Made by a program: the position numbers and the translations under genes
Origin: Streptomyces barringtoniae
GTDB lineage: Bacteria; Actinomycetota; Actinomycetes; Streptomycetales; Streptomycetaceae
Reading direction: 5' to 3'
NCBI RefSeq assembly: GCF_020819595.1
Contig: NZ_JAJHNP010000004.1
Location: forward strand, 62,001 to 126,000
DNA length: 64,000 nucleotides
Part shown: piece after piece, positions 1 to 7,050 of the stretch
How the letters are laid out: every line of letters starts with the position of its first letter
Position numbering within the stretch: position 1 is the first letter of the stretch
The notes under the pieces: generated by a model
Told to the model about the DNA's origin: nothing
The model's database searches: none
The model's input: only the letters and a program-made list of their open reading frames with translations

Positions 1-1209
1 ACCTGGGAGATCGTGGAGGCCTTCGGGTCCTACGGGTTCTGCAAGGCGCACGCCGTCGCCTTCGCCGTACCGACCTACCAGTCGGCCTGGCTGAAGGCCC
101 ATCATCCGGCGGCCTTCTACGCCGGGCTGCTCACGCACGACCCCGGGATGTATCCGAAGCGGCTGCTGCTGGCGGACGCGCGGCGGCGCGGGGTGCCGAT
201 CCTGCCGTTGGACGTGAACGTGTCCGGGGTCGCACACAGGATCGAACTGGTGTCTGAATCCCCTGGAGTGTGGGGACTTCGGCTCGCCCTCTCCGACGTG
301 CACGGCATCAGCGAGGCCGAGGCGAAGAGGATCGCGGACGGGCAGCCGTACGCCTCCCTGGTGGACTTCTGGGAGCGGGCGCGGCCGAGCCGGCCGCTGG
401 CGCAAAGACTCGCCCAGGTCGGGGCCTTGGACGCCTTCGGCGCCAACCGGCGCGATCTGCAGCTGCACCTGACCGAGCTGCACCGGGGCGCCCGGGGCGG
501 TGGCGGCGGTCAGCTGCCTCCCCCACTGCTTAACGTGTGGGAGGTGCCCCCAGCGGGCGGGCGGAAGACCGCGCCGGCGGGCCTGCCGGACCTGACGTCG
601 GCGGAACGGCTCAGCGCCGAGCTGGGTGTGCTGTCCATGGACGCCTCGCGCAATCTGATGGACGACCACCGGGAGTTCCTCAGGGAGCTGGGCGTGGTCT
701 CCGCGCGCAGGCTGCGCGAGGCGCGGCACGGCGAGACCGTGCTGGTCGCGGGCGCCAAGGCGGCCACCCAGACCCCGCCGATCCGCTCCGGCAAGCGGGT
801 CATCTTCTCCACGCTGGACGACGGCACGGGGCTGGTCGACCTGGCGTTCTTCGACGACTCGCACGACGCCTGCGCGCACACCGTCTTCCACTCCTGGCTG
901 CTGCTGGTGCGCGGAGTGGTGCAGCGGCGCGGCCCGCGCAGCCTGAGCGTGGTGGGTTCCGCCGCCTGGAACCTCGCCGAGCTGGTCGAGCTGCGCGCCG
1001 AGGGCGGGCTCGAGGAGGTGGCGGCGCGGCTCGCGGAGCCGGTGGCCGAGGGCGCGGGTGGCGATCCGACCGGTGGGCGGCGGATCCAGCTGCCGACCGG
1101 ATACCAGATGCATCCGTGGGCCGACCTGCGGCCCGCGGGACAGGAGGCCGCACAAGGGCCTGCTGCCGTACGGAAGTTGTGGCACCAGAGTCCGGGGAGT
1201 GCGGGATGA
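1..1209 (+). CDS. dnaE2: Error-prone DNA polymerase III alpha subunit DnaE2, C-terminal part
   Basis: The reading frame is open from base 1 and has lost its start outside the window; about 402 C-terminal residues remain. The first visible residues (EAFGSYGFCKAHAVAFA) are the conserved end of the C-family polymerase domain, followed by the helix-hairpin-helix region and an OB fold near the end (residues about 250-350), as in DnaE2/ImuC. The family does mutagenic translesion synthesis in the SOS response with ImuA/ImuB partners. The TGA stop overlaps the ATG of the next gene (ATGA), so the two are probably translationally coupled. Any LexA box would lie upstream, outside the window. Identification as DnaE2 rather than DnaE1 rests on the Y-family partner directly downstream and the short C-terminus; fairly sure. 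Confidence 0.9.
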   Translation, partial: TWEIVEAFGSYGFCKAHAVAFAVPTYQSAWLKAHHPAAFYAGLLTHDPGMYPKRLLLADARRRGVPILPLDVNVSGVAHRIELVSESPGVWGLRLALSDVHGISEAEAKRIADGQPYASLVDFWERARPSRPLAQRLAQVGALDAFGANRRDLQLHLTELHRGARGGGGGQLPPPLLNVWEVPPAGGRKTAPAGLPDLTSAERLSAELGVLSMDASRNLMDDHREFLRELGVVSARRLREARHGETVLVAGAKAATQTPPIRSGKRVIFSTLDDGTGLVDLAFFDDSHDACAHTVFHSWLLLVRGVVQRRGPRSLSVVGSAAWNLAELVELRAEGGLEEVAARLAEPVAEGAGGDPTGGRRIQLPTGYQMHPWADLRPAGQEAAQGPAAVRKLWHQSPGSAG

Positions 1210-2219
1210 CCATTCTCTGCGTACGTTTCCAGCTGCCGCCGATGCACGAGGCGGCCCTGCCGGGACTGCTCGGGTTGCTGGAGGACTTCACCCCGGTCGT
1301 GGAGGCGCTGCCGCCGGACGGGGCGCTGGCCGATCTGCGCGGTGCCGAGCGGTACTTCGGGCGCAGCGCGGTGGAGCTGGCCTCGGTGATCCGGGTGCGG
1401 GCCCTCGCGTTGTACGGCGTCGACTGTGTGATCGGCGCCGGTCCCGGCCCGATGCTGGCCCGCGTGGCGCTGCAGGGCGCCCGGCCCGGGGTGACGTGTG
1501 CCGTGCCCGAGGACCCGGACGGCATCGCGGAGTTCCTCGCCGAGCGGCCCGTGTCCGCGCTGCCCGGAGTCGGCACGGCGACCACCCGCACCCTGAGCGA
1601 GTACGGCCTGGACACCCTGGGCCTGGTCGCCGCCGCGCCGCTGTCCACGCTCCAGCGGCTCATCGGCGCGAAGGCCGGCCGCGAGCTGCGCGAGAAGGCG
1701 AGCGGCATCGACCGGGGCCGGGTCGTGCCGAACGCCGTGTCGCGGTCGCTGGCCACGGAACGCGCCTTCGACCTCGACGAACTGGACCCCGACCGGCACC
1801 GCAGGGCGCTGCTGTCCGCCGCCGAGGAGCTCGGCGCCCGGCTGCGCGCGGTGCAGAAGGTCTGCCGCACCCTGACCCTCACCGTGCGCTACGCCGACCG
1901 GTCCTCGACCACCCGCAGCCGCACCCTGAAGGAGCCGACCGCGCACTCGGCGGCCCTGACCAGGGCGGCCTACGGCATGTACGAGGCGCTCGGCCTGCAG
2001 CGCGCCCGGGTCCGCGCGCTCGCCCTGCGCGCCGAGGGTCTGGCCCCCGCCGACCAGGCCTCCTATCAGCTCACCTTCGACCCCGTGGACGAGAAGGCCC
2101 GCCGTATCGAGGAGGTCGCGGACCGCGCGCGGGCGAAGTTCGGGCCCAGGGCGGTGATGCCGGGGGCGCTGGGGCGTGGCGGCGGCTCCACGTCGGTCAG
2201 TTGGCCCAGGGCGGCGTGA
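1206..2219 (+). CDS. DinB/ImuB-like Y-family polymerase homologue, probably catalytically inactive
   Basis: This 337-aa protein has a Y-family layout: palm/fingers-like N-terminus, HhH thumb segment (LPGVGTATTRTLSEYGL, about 117-133) and a little-finger-like C-terminus. The catalytic carboxylates are degraded. The N-terminal VDxDxFF motif is replaced by CVRFQLPP, and the LDEAYLD motif reads PPDGALADL, so the first Asp and the Glu are missing. This matches ImuB-type accessory proteins that bridge DnaE2 to the sliding clamp. It is shorter than typical ImuB (about 500 aa), and I could not identify a clear clamp-binding motif or the ImuB C-terminal tail. The ATG overlaps the dnaE2 stop (ATGA). 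The 3' end overlaps the convergent cupin gene by 23 bases. Confidence 0.85.
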   Translation: MTILCVRFQLPPMHEAALPGLLGLLEDFTPVVEALPPDGALADLRGAERYFGRSAVELASVIRVRALALYGVDCVIGAGPGPMLARVALQGARPGVTCAVPEDPDGIAEFLAERPVSALPGVGTATTRTLSEYGLDTLGLVAAAPLSTLQRLIGAKAGRELREKASGIDRGRVVPNAVSRSLATERAFDLDELDPDRHRRALLSAAEELGARLRAVQKVCRTLTLTVRYADRSSTTRSRTLKEPTAHSAALTRAAYGMYEALGLQRARVRALALRAEGLAPADQASYQLTFDPVDEKARRIEEVADRARAKFGPRAVMPGALGRGGGSTSVSWPRAA

Positions 2220-2571
2220 GGCGGGTGCCGTCGGCCAGCTCCGCCTCCAGGCCGACGGAGGTGGTGACCCAGGAGAGCGCGGTGTGATCGGTCGGGTTCT
2301 CCAGGGCGAGGGTCGTACCGGGGTTGACGATCACCGTGTCACCGGCGGAGATCCGCTCGGTTCGACCGTCGAGCGTGACCAGCAGTTCCCCGACGAGCAG
2401 ATGGAAGATCTCCTCACGGTTGACGGTGTGCGCGGGCGCCTTGGTGCCGGCCGGAATCTCCCCGCGCCAGGCGCAGAGCTCCTTGCTCCCGGTGAGCGGG
2501 GTGGCGTACGAGACGAAGCGGGCGCCGTGGATCTCATGGGTGGTGGCCTCGGACGAGCGGACGACGGGCAT
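2197..2571 (-). CDS. Small cupin-domain protein
   Basis: A 124-aa single cupin barrel. The first cupin motif lies around APAHTVNREEIFHLLVGE and the second around SAGDTVIVNPGTTLALEN. The first motif has one clear His and Glu residues that could bind metal. The start is the ATG at 2571, preceded by GGAG seven to eight bases upstream; an upstream in-frame extension to 2634 would run through the operator array and is unlikely to be translated. It is divergent from a MarR regulator, with three phased GTCAAG half-sites between them, so it is probably repressed by that MarR protein. Substrate unknown; cupins of this size often act as small-molecule sensors or as isomerases/dioxygenases of aromatic or sugar compounds. 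Confidence 0.85.
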   Translation of the reverse strand: MPVVRSSEATTHEIHGARFVSYATPLTGSKELCAWRGEIPAGTKAPAHTVNREEIFHLLVGELLVTLDGRTERISAGDTVIVNPGTTLALENPTDHTALSWVTTSVGLEAELADGTRLTPPWAN

Positions 2572-2592
2572 GGCGTGATCTCCGTTCGAGTG

Positions 2593-2640
2593 GTCAAGTG
2601 GCTTGACTATATGGTCAAGCTGCTTGACCAACATGTCAAG
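2593..2640. promoter_or_regulatory. Phased operator array between the cupin and marR genes
   Basis: GTCAAG begins at 2593, 2614 and 2635, exactly 21 bp (two helical turns) apart. The first two copies belong to inverted repeats: GTCAAG-TGG-CTTGAC (2593-2607) and a perfect GGTCAAG-CTG-CTTGACC (2613-2629). A possible marR promoter is TTGACC (2624-2629), a 16-bp spacer, then TTCAAT (2646-2651); it overlaps the array and would place the transcript start at the GTG codon. Binding by the adjacent MarR protein is inferred. Confidence 0.7.
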
Positions 2641-2657
2641 GGTGTTTCAATGCCTCC

Positions 2658-3104
2658 GTGTACAACTCCGAAGCCATGGCCCTGTCCGCCGCCCTGCTCG
2701 CCGTCGCCGGCGACCTCACGCAACGCATCCATGACGGGGTGACGGCGCGCGGGTTCGCCGATCTGCGGCCGGCCCACGGCTTCGCCTTCGCGCGGCTCGC
2801 CCCGGACGGGGCCACCGTCACCGACCTCGCGGTGCACCTCGGGGTGACCAAGCAGGCCGCGAGCCAGCTGGTGGACGAGATCGTGCGGAAGGGATACGCG
2901 GAGCGGCGGCCGCATCCGCAGGACGCGCGGGCCCGGCTGGTCGTGCTGACCGAGCGCGGGTGGGCCTGCACCCGGGCGGCGGAGGCGGCGGCGGCCGAGG
3001 TCGTGAGCGGGTGGGCGGGGCTGCTGGGCGAGGGGGAAGTGCGCGCGCTGGGGGAGCGTTTGGCGCGGATCGCTCCCTATGGTCCGATCAAGCCCGCCTG
3101 GTGA
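2658..3104 (+). CDS. MarR-family transcriptional regulator
   Basis: A 148-aa winged-helix protein. The DNA-binding part is clear: ATVTDLAVHLGVTKQAASQL (about 52-71) is the helix-turn-helix, followed by the wing KGYAERRPHPQDARARLVVLT with the MarR DxRxR-like motif. Helices before and after would form the dimer interface. The GTG at 2658 is taken as the start; the ATG at 2676 (MALSAALL) is an alternative. A promoter-like TTCAAT ends 6 bases before the GTG, so the mRNA may be leaderless. It is divergent from the cupin gene with a palindromic operator array between, giving a simple autoregulated pair. The ligand cannot be deduced. Confidence 0.9.
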   Translation: MYNSEAMALSAALLAVAGDLTQRIHDGVTARGFADLRPAHGFAFARLAPDGATVTDLAVHLGVTKQAASQLVDEIVRKGYAERRPHPQDARARLVVLTERGWACTRAAEAAAAEVVSGWAGLLGEGEVRALGERLARIAPYGPIKPAW

Positions 3105-3158
3105 CGGTCCGTCAGCGTTCGGCGGCACTCTGGTTATCACTGGAAGTTTTTACTGACG

Positions 3159-3195
3159 CGTAACTTCACACGTGTGCTACTCGCCCGTAACTTGA
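3159..3195. promoter_or_regulatory. Direct repeats flanking a CACACGTGTG palindrome upstream of the lipase gene
   Basis: CGTAACTTCA (3159-3168) and CGTAACTTGA (3186-3195) are direct repeats 27 bp apart. Between them is the perfect 10-bp palindrome CACACGTGTG (3167-3176). This sits 75-110 bp upstream of the lipase start in a 167-bp gap with no gene. The binding protein is unknown. Confidence 0.4.
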
Positions 3196-3213
3196 CGAAT
3201 GAACAGCATCCTC

Positions 3214-3227
3214 GTGATCCGGATCAC
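3214..3227. promoter_or_regulatory. Crp-type binding site upstream of the lipase gene
   Basis: GTGATCCGGATCAC is a perfect 14-bp palindrome that fits the Crp half-site arrangement GTGA-N6-TCAC. It lies about 45 bp before the lipase ATG. Assignment to Streptomyces Crp comes from the consensus only. Confidence 0.45.
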
Positions 3228-3271
3228 AGGGCAAGGCCCCCACCTCCCTTGAGCCGCAAGGAGATCACACG

Positions 3272-4135
3272 ATGCTGCCTTGGAAACGAGCGCTCAGACC
3301 GCTCGCCGCGCTGCTCCTCACCGCTGCCGTCGCCACCGTTCCCGCCGCAACGGCCGCCGCCGCAGACACCGCCCCCAGCAGTGGCTGGAACGACTTCTCC
3401 TGCCAGCCCTCCGCCGCCCACCCCCGTCCGGTCGTCCTGGTGCACGGCACCCTGGGCAACTCGGTCGACAACTGGCTCTCCCTCGCCCCGTACCTGAAGG
3501 ACCGCGGATACTGCGTCTACTCCCTGGACTACGGCCGGCTGACCGGCGTCCCCCTCTTCTACGGCCTCGGCCCCATCGACAAGTCCGCCGAGCAGCTGTC
3601 GGCCTTCGTGGACAGGGTGCTCGCCGCGACCGGAGCCGCCAAGGCCGACCTGGTCGGGCACTCCCAGGGCGGCATGATGCCCCGCTACTACCTGAAGTTC
3701 CTCGGCGGAGCCGCCAAGGTGAACGCCCTCGTCGGCCTGGCCCCGGACAACCACGGTGCCACGCTGAGCGGCCTGACCAACCTGCTGCCGTACTTCCCCG
3801 GCGCCTCGGACCTGATCAAGGCCACGACCCCCGGCCTCGCCGACCAGATCCCCGGCTCCGACTTCCTCGCCAAGCTCAACGCGGGCGGCGACACCGTCCC
3901 CGGAGTGCACTACACGGTCGTCGCCACCAAGTACGACGAGGTGGCCACCCCCTGGCAGAGCCAGTACCTGAGCGGTTCGGACGTCCACAACGTCCTGCTC
4001 CAGGACCTGTGCCCGCTCGACCTCTCCGAGCACGTCGCCATCGGCCTGTTCGACCGCATCGCCTTCCACGAGGTGGCCAACGCGCTCGACCCGCCCCACG
4101 CCACCGCCACCACCTGCGCGTCCGCGTTCAGCTGA
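3272..4135 (+). CDS. Secreted lipase/esterase, alpha/beta hydrolase (Lipase_2 type)
   Basis: A 287-aa exported protein. Residues 1-31 form a Sec signal peptide (basic WKRALRP, hydrophobic core, AAAA-D cleavage region). The mature part is an alpha/beta hydrolase. VVLVHGTLGN (about 54-63) is the oxyanion-hole strand, GHSQGG (129-134) is the nucleophile elbow with Ser131, and C-terminal Asp and His residues can complete the triad (His in the SEHVAIG segment). The fold and GHSQGGMMPRYYLKF fit Streptomyces triacylglycerol lipases of the Lipase_2 family. SD AAGGAG lies 7-8 bases before the ATG. A Crp-like palindrome upstream suggests nutrient control. It converges on the LPMO gene across a strong hairpin terminator. 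Confidence 0.93.
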   Translation: MLPWKRALRPLAALLLTAAVATVPAATAAAADTAPSSGWNDFSCQPSAAHPRPVVLVHGTLGNSVDNWLSLAPYLKDRGYCVYSLDYGRLTGVPLFYGLGPIDKSAEQLSAFVDRVLAATGAAKADLVGHSQGGMMPRYYLKFLGGAAKVNALVGLAPDNHGATLSGLTNLLPYFPGASDLIKATTPGLADQIPGSDFLAKLNAGGDTVPGVHYTVVATKYDEVATPWQSQYLSGSDVHNVLLQDLCPLDLSEHVAIGLFDRIAFHEVANALDPPHATATTCASAFS

Positions 4136-4145
4136 CGTGCCGCCG

Positions 4146-4180
4146 GGGCCTGTCCGGCCTGAGCCGCCGGACAGGCCCCG
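4146..4180. terminator. Bidirectional hairpin between the lipase and LPMO genes
   Basis: A perfect 13-bp stem (GGGGCCTGTCCGG at 4146-4158 with its complement at 4168-4180) and a 9-nt loop. It fills the 50-bp gap between convergent genes. There is no T-tract, as is common for Streptomyces terminators. Confidence 0.8.
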
Positions 4181-4185
4181 GAACC

Positions 4186-5148
4186 TCAGCGGCGGTGGGC
4201 GCCACCCGTCGCGCGCCGCCGCACCGACAGGAACAGCGCCGCCGAACCGAGAGCCAGCGCCGCCGCGCCGCCGATCGCCACGTAGGCGGTGCCGGCCGAG
4301 GCGCCGGTCTCCGCGAGGTCGCGCGAAGTACCGGCCGCCTTCGGCGCGTTGGGCGCGCTGGAGGGCTGCTGTGCGGGGGCGGTCGTCTCGTCACCGCCCC
4401 GACCGTGGTGCCGCATCGTCGACTTGCCGGCACCGTCCGCGATCTGCCGGTCGGAGGGCGCGGAGGCGGCCGGCGCGGGCTCGGTACCGGTGTTTCCCCG
4501 ATGGCCGCCGCCGAAGTCCACGTCCGAACAGGAGTAGAACGCCTCCGGGCTGTCCGAGCGCTGCCAGATCGCATACAGCAGCTGCCGGCCGGACCGTTCG
4601 GGAAGCGTGCCGGAGAACGTGTAGAAGCCGCCCGCGGCGACCGGGTCGGTGACCGTCGCCACCGGATGTCCCAGATCCAGCTCGGACCAGGCCAGCGGCT
4701 TGGCAGGGTCGTAACCGGGCTTGGTGAGATAGACCTTGAAGGTCCCCTTGTGCGGCGCCGTCACCCGGTACTTGAAGGTGTACGACCCGCCGTGCACGCC
4801 GGTCGCCGGCCAGTCGGCGCGGGCCAGGTCCAGGCCCTTGAACTCCTCGTTGTTCGCGCTGCACAGCCTGCCGTCCGGGATCAGCTTCCGATGCTGTCCG
4901 GCGGCGTCGCCGATCCGGATGCCGTTCCAGTCGTACAGCGCCTGCGTGCCGCCGGCCGCCACGGCCGCCTTGCACGCGGCCGACTTCGGATTCTCCGGAC
5001 CTTCCGCATAGCACTGCGAGACACGGCTGACCGGATCGCCCATCGAACCGTGCGCGGAGGCCGGGGCAGCGGCGAGCACGGTCAGGGCGAGGGGCGGTAG
5101 ACCGAGCGCGGCGACGGCGGCGGCCGTGCGGCGGGCACGAGCGGGCAT
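4186..5148 (-). CDS. Cell-wall-anchored lytic polysaccharide monooxygenase (AA10) with LAETG sorting signal
   Basis: A 320-aa AA10 copper monooxygenase. The signal peptide ends ASA-H, so His33 becomes the mature N-terminus and forms the histidine brace with His133 (in TAPHKGTFKVYLTK). Phe212 in CSDVDF is the likely axial residue. The catalytic domain spans about 33-215, followed by a low-complexity Pro/Ala/Gln stretch (220-275). The C-terminus is LAETG (278-282), a hydrophobic helix (about 285-308) and RRR, i.e. a class E sortase signal, so the enzyme should be linked to peptidoglycan rather than released. The family oxidatively cleaves chitin or cellulose; here nutrition or remodelling of the producer's own surface glucan are both possible. 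SD GAGGAG sits before the ATG. Confidence 0.93.
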   Translation of the reverse strand: MPARARRTAAAVAALGLPPLALTVLAAAPASAHGSMGDPVSRVSQCYAEGPENPKSAACKAAVAAGGTQALYDWNGIRIGDAAGQHRKLIPDGRLCSANNEEFKGLDLARADWPATGVHGGSYTFKYRVTAPHKGTFKVYLTKPGYDPAKPLAWSELDLGHPVATVTDPVAAGGFYTFSGTLPERSGRQLLYAIWQRSDSPEAFYSCSDVDFGGGHRGNTGTEPAPAASAPSDRQIADGAGKSTMRHHGRGGDETTAPAQQPSSAPNAPKAAGTSRDLAETGASAGTAYVAIGGAAALALGSAALFLSVRRRATGGAHRR

Positions 5149-5438
5149 ACGGAACTCCTCGGAAAGACGGTCCCTCGGCGGGGCGGGAACCCGTGGGGGT
5201 GATCCGAAGCTAGCCCCAGAAAACCGCGAAATCGCCTGCTGGAGAGGGCTGGAGGAGATCCTTATGGTGCCGTTAAGGCCGGACTAACCGGGGGCTCAGG
5301 AAGAGGGGGAGCGACCGCCCTGCCCAGCTGCGCCCGAGCAGCCCTGCCGTCCGTTGCGGTCCGTGTTCGTCCGCAGTCGGACGCCTCCGTCGCGACGCAG
5401 CGGGCAGACAGAACCAGAGGCTGCGGGGTGCTGCGCGC
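5149..5438. other. Intergenic stretch between the LPMO and fkbM genes
   Basis: 290 bp with no convincing gene. Next to 5148 it carries the LPMO leader and SD, and must hold its promoter. The rest is the 3' side of the fkbM gene. I see no strong hairpin or repeat. Confidence 0.4.
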
Positions 5439-6239
5439 TCAGGGCCTGACCGCGAACACCATGCCGATGTCGCCGGCCTGCTGCACCGGGTCCTGCTCGG
5501 TGCTGACCGTGAAGCCGTGCGCGAGGAGGACCTCGCAGACCGTGTCGCGGTTCTGCTGCCAGCGCTCCACCTCGACGACGGCCTGGCGGACAAGCGGCCA
5601 ATGCCGTTCCTCGATGCCTCTGAGCACATCGAGTTCGGCGCCTTCCACATCGACCTTGAGCAGGTCGATGTGGTCGATGCCCTGCTCGTCGAGCGCTGAT
5701 GACAAGGGCCTGACCTTCACCCGGTGCGTCTCAAGCCGTCGCATCACCCGCAGCTTGCGGCTGACGAGAAGGGCGAGGACGGGAGCGGGTACGCGGCGCA
5801 GGACCGGTCCCAGGCCGCCCTGGCGGATCATTTCGACGACGCTGGCGGTGACCCGCCGCCGCTCAGCCTCGATGTTCCCCTGGTCCCGCGAGGAGGACGA
5901 GAAGATCGTGGCGGCCGGAACGTAGCTGAAATCGAGCTCCTCGTCACGGGACGCCAGGCCGTAAGGGAGCGCGGTCAGGCGTCCGTTGAAGAACTCGCGA
6001 GCGTTGCGTTCGAGTGTCGCGTGCAGTGGCGGCACCGGTTCGAAGGCGTAGATCCGCACGTCCCCGTCCAGCCGCTCATAGACGGCCGCCGAGAACACAC
6101 CGATGTTGGCGCCCACGTCGAGCACCGTCGCGCCCGGGGTGCACTCGACGCCGTGGGTGAAGTAGCCGCCCACCTCCTCGCGCAGGAAGGACGCCTCCCA
6201 ACGATTGATACTGTGCAGTTCAATCGCTTTCATGGCCAT
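5439..6239 (-). CDS. FkbM-family SAM-dependent methyltransferase
   Basis: About 266 aa. VLDVGANIGVFS is the glycine-rich SAM-binding motif I, YAFEPVPPLHATLERN is motif II, and DLLKVDVEGAELDVLRGI is the FkbM signature. The family O-methylates sugars, polyketides or lipids. No secondary-metabolite genes adjoin it, so the acceptor is unknown. The start is uncertain: ATG at 6239 (MAMKAIELHS) or 6233, neither with a good SD; an upstream TTG at 6272 is also open. Codon use includes more A/T-ending codons than the flanking conserved genes, in line with the CGNR/epoxide-hydrolase genes beside it, suggesting a recently acquired segment. Confidence 0.85.
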   Translation of the reverse strand: MAMKAIELHSINRWEASFLREEVGGYFTHGVECTPGATVLDVGANIGVFSAAVYERLDGDVRIYAFEPVPPLHATLERNAREFFNGRLTALPYGLASRDEELDFSYVPAATIFSSSSRDQGNIEAERRRVTASVVEMIRQGGLGPVLRRVPAPVLALLVSRKLRVMRRLETHRVKVRPLSSALDEQGIDHIDLLKVDVEGAELDVLRGIEERHWPLVRQAVVEVERWQQNRDTVCEVLLAHGFTVSTEQDPVQQAGDIGMVFAVRP

Positions 6240-6371
6240 GACAATGTGATGTATCAGGGTTGGAGCCAACAATCCAGCCCGCAGGCCTCACATCGGGCCG
6301 GGGATCAGAGAGGCCGGGGTTTGGCGCGGTTGTGGCACGAACCTCTGCCGTGCTGGGTAGCGGGATAACGA

Positions 6372-6947
6372 TCAGTCCGCTGATCTGGGGTTTTTGCGCT
6401 GGTTGGCATTGAAGCGTGCTTTCTTCTGACGATTCCCGCACGTGTTCATGTCACACCATTTGCGGGTGCGGCTCTGGCTGGTGTCGAAGAAGGCGGCTTG
6501 GCAGGTTGGTGATGCGCACAAGGCCAATTTTCCGTCTCGTTCGCCTGCGATGATGCTGATCGCGTCGGCGGCGATCACGCTGAGGGCATCTTCCACGCAG
6601 GAAGCCGAGCTGAGCCGCCATCGCCGCTTGCCCTCGGGCGTCAGGACGGCCGCGGCTCGACCCTGAGCGCTGCAGTCATTGATGACTTGGACAGCGGAGG
6701 CAGGGAGAGTGTCCTGGATCGCGGCCGCTGTCGCGGCGGCGTGAATCGACTCCCTCAGTTCCCGAGCGAGGTCGAGCTGGGCAGGGGTGCAGGAGTCCAC
6801 GGCGAGGCCGCTCACCGCCAGCCAGTCGACGAGTCGCTGCGGCGTGGGAATGCGCTCCACGGCGTCGCCGTGACGCTCCGACAGAGTCCCCGTGAAGCTG
6901 GTCGCCAGCACCTTACCGAGGCGGAAGTCGGGGAACGCAGGACGCAT
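6372..6947 (-). CDS. ABATE/CGNR zinc-finger transcriptional regulator
   Basis: A 191-aa protein of the ABATE-CGNR class. The N-terminal all-helical ABATE-like domain spans about 1-130. The C-terminal CGNR zinc finger (LCASPTCQAAFFDTSQSRTRKWCDMNTCGNR, given here only by its key residues: four Cys and the CGNR signature) is followed by a basic tail KKARFNANQRK. These proteins are stress- or ligand-linked regulators. The ATG at 6947 lies 2-10 bases from the first of three phased TAGCCGGTT repeats, so the gene is probably autoregulated and its mRNA has a very short leader. It is divergent from the epoxide hydrolase, its likely target. Confidence 0.88.
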   Translation of the reverse strand: MRPAFPDFRLGKVLATSFTGTLSERHGDAVERIPTPQRLVDWLAVSGLAVDSCTPAQLDLARELRESIHAAATAAAIQDTLPASAVQVINDCSAQGRAAAVLTPEGKRRWRLSSASCVEDALSVIAADAISIIAGERDGKLALCASPTCQAAFFDTSQSRTRKWCDMNTCGNRQKKARFNANQRKNPRSAD

Positions 6948-6948
6948 G

Positions 6949-7030
6949 GAACCACCTTAGCCGGTTGCGGCGTGGCTCGGAGAACTGCTAGAACCGCCTT
7001 AGCCGGTTCGCGATGGATCGTAGCCGGTTC
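6949..7030. promoter_or_regulatory. Phased TAGCCGGTT operator repeats between CGNR regulator and epoxide hydrolase
   Basis: TAGCCGGTT begins at 6958, 7000 and 7021, i.e. spaced 42 and 21 bp (four and two helical turns). The first two copies sit in longer repeats, GAACCACCTTAGCCGGTTG (6949-6967) and GAACCGCCTTAGCCGGTTC (6991-7009). The latter is an interrupted palindrome (GAACCG-N7-CGGTTC). This fits cooperative binding by the divergent CGNR regulator; that assignment is inference. Confidence 0.65.
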
Positions 7031-7050
7031 CCCGACGGTCAGGAGGTCTC

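Noticed and set aside
510..1946. 478-codon minus-strand frame opposite dnaE2 and the Y-family gene
   Set aside because: Antisense shadow typical of high-G+C DNA; no SD, low-complexity product, and the plus-strand genes have clear motifs.
5273..5650. 125-codon minus-strand frame between LPMO and fkbM
   Set aside because: Overlaps the fkbM 3' end in another frame; Arg/Ser-rich, no start signal.
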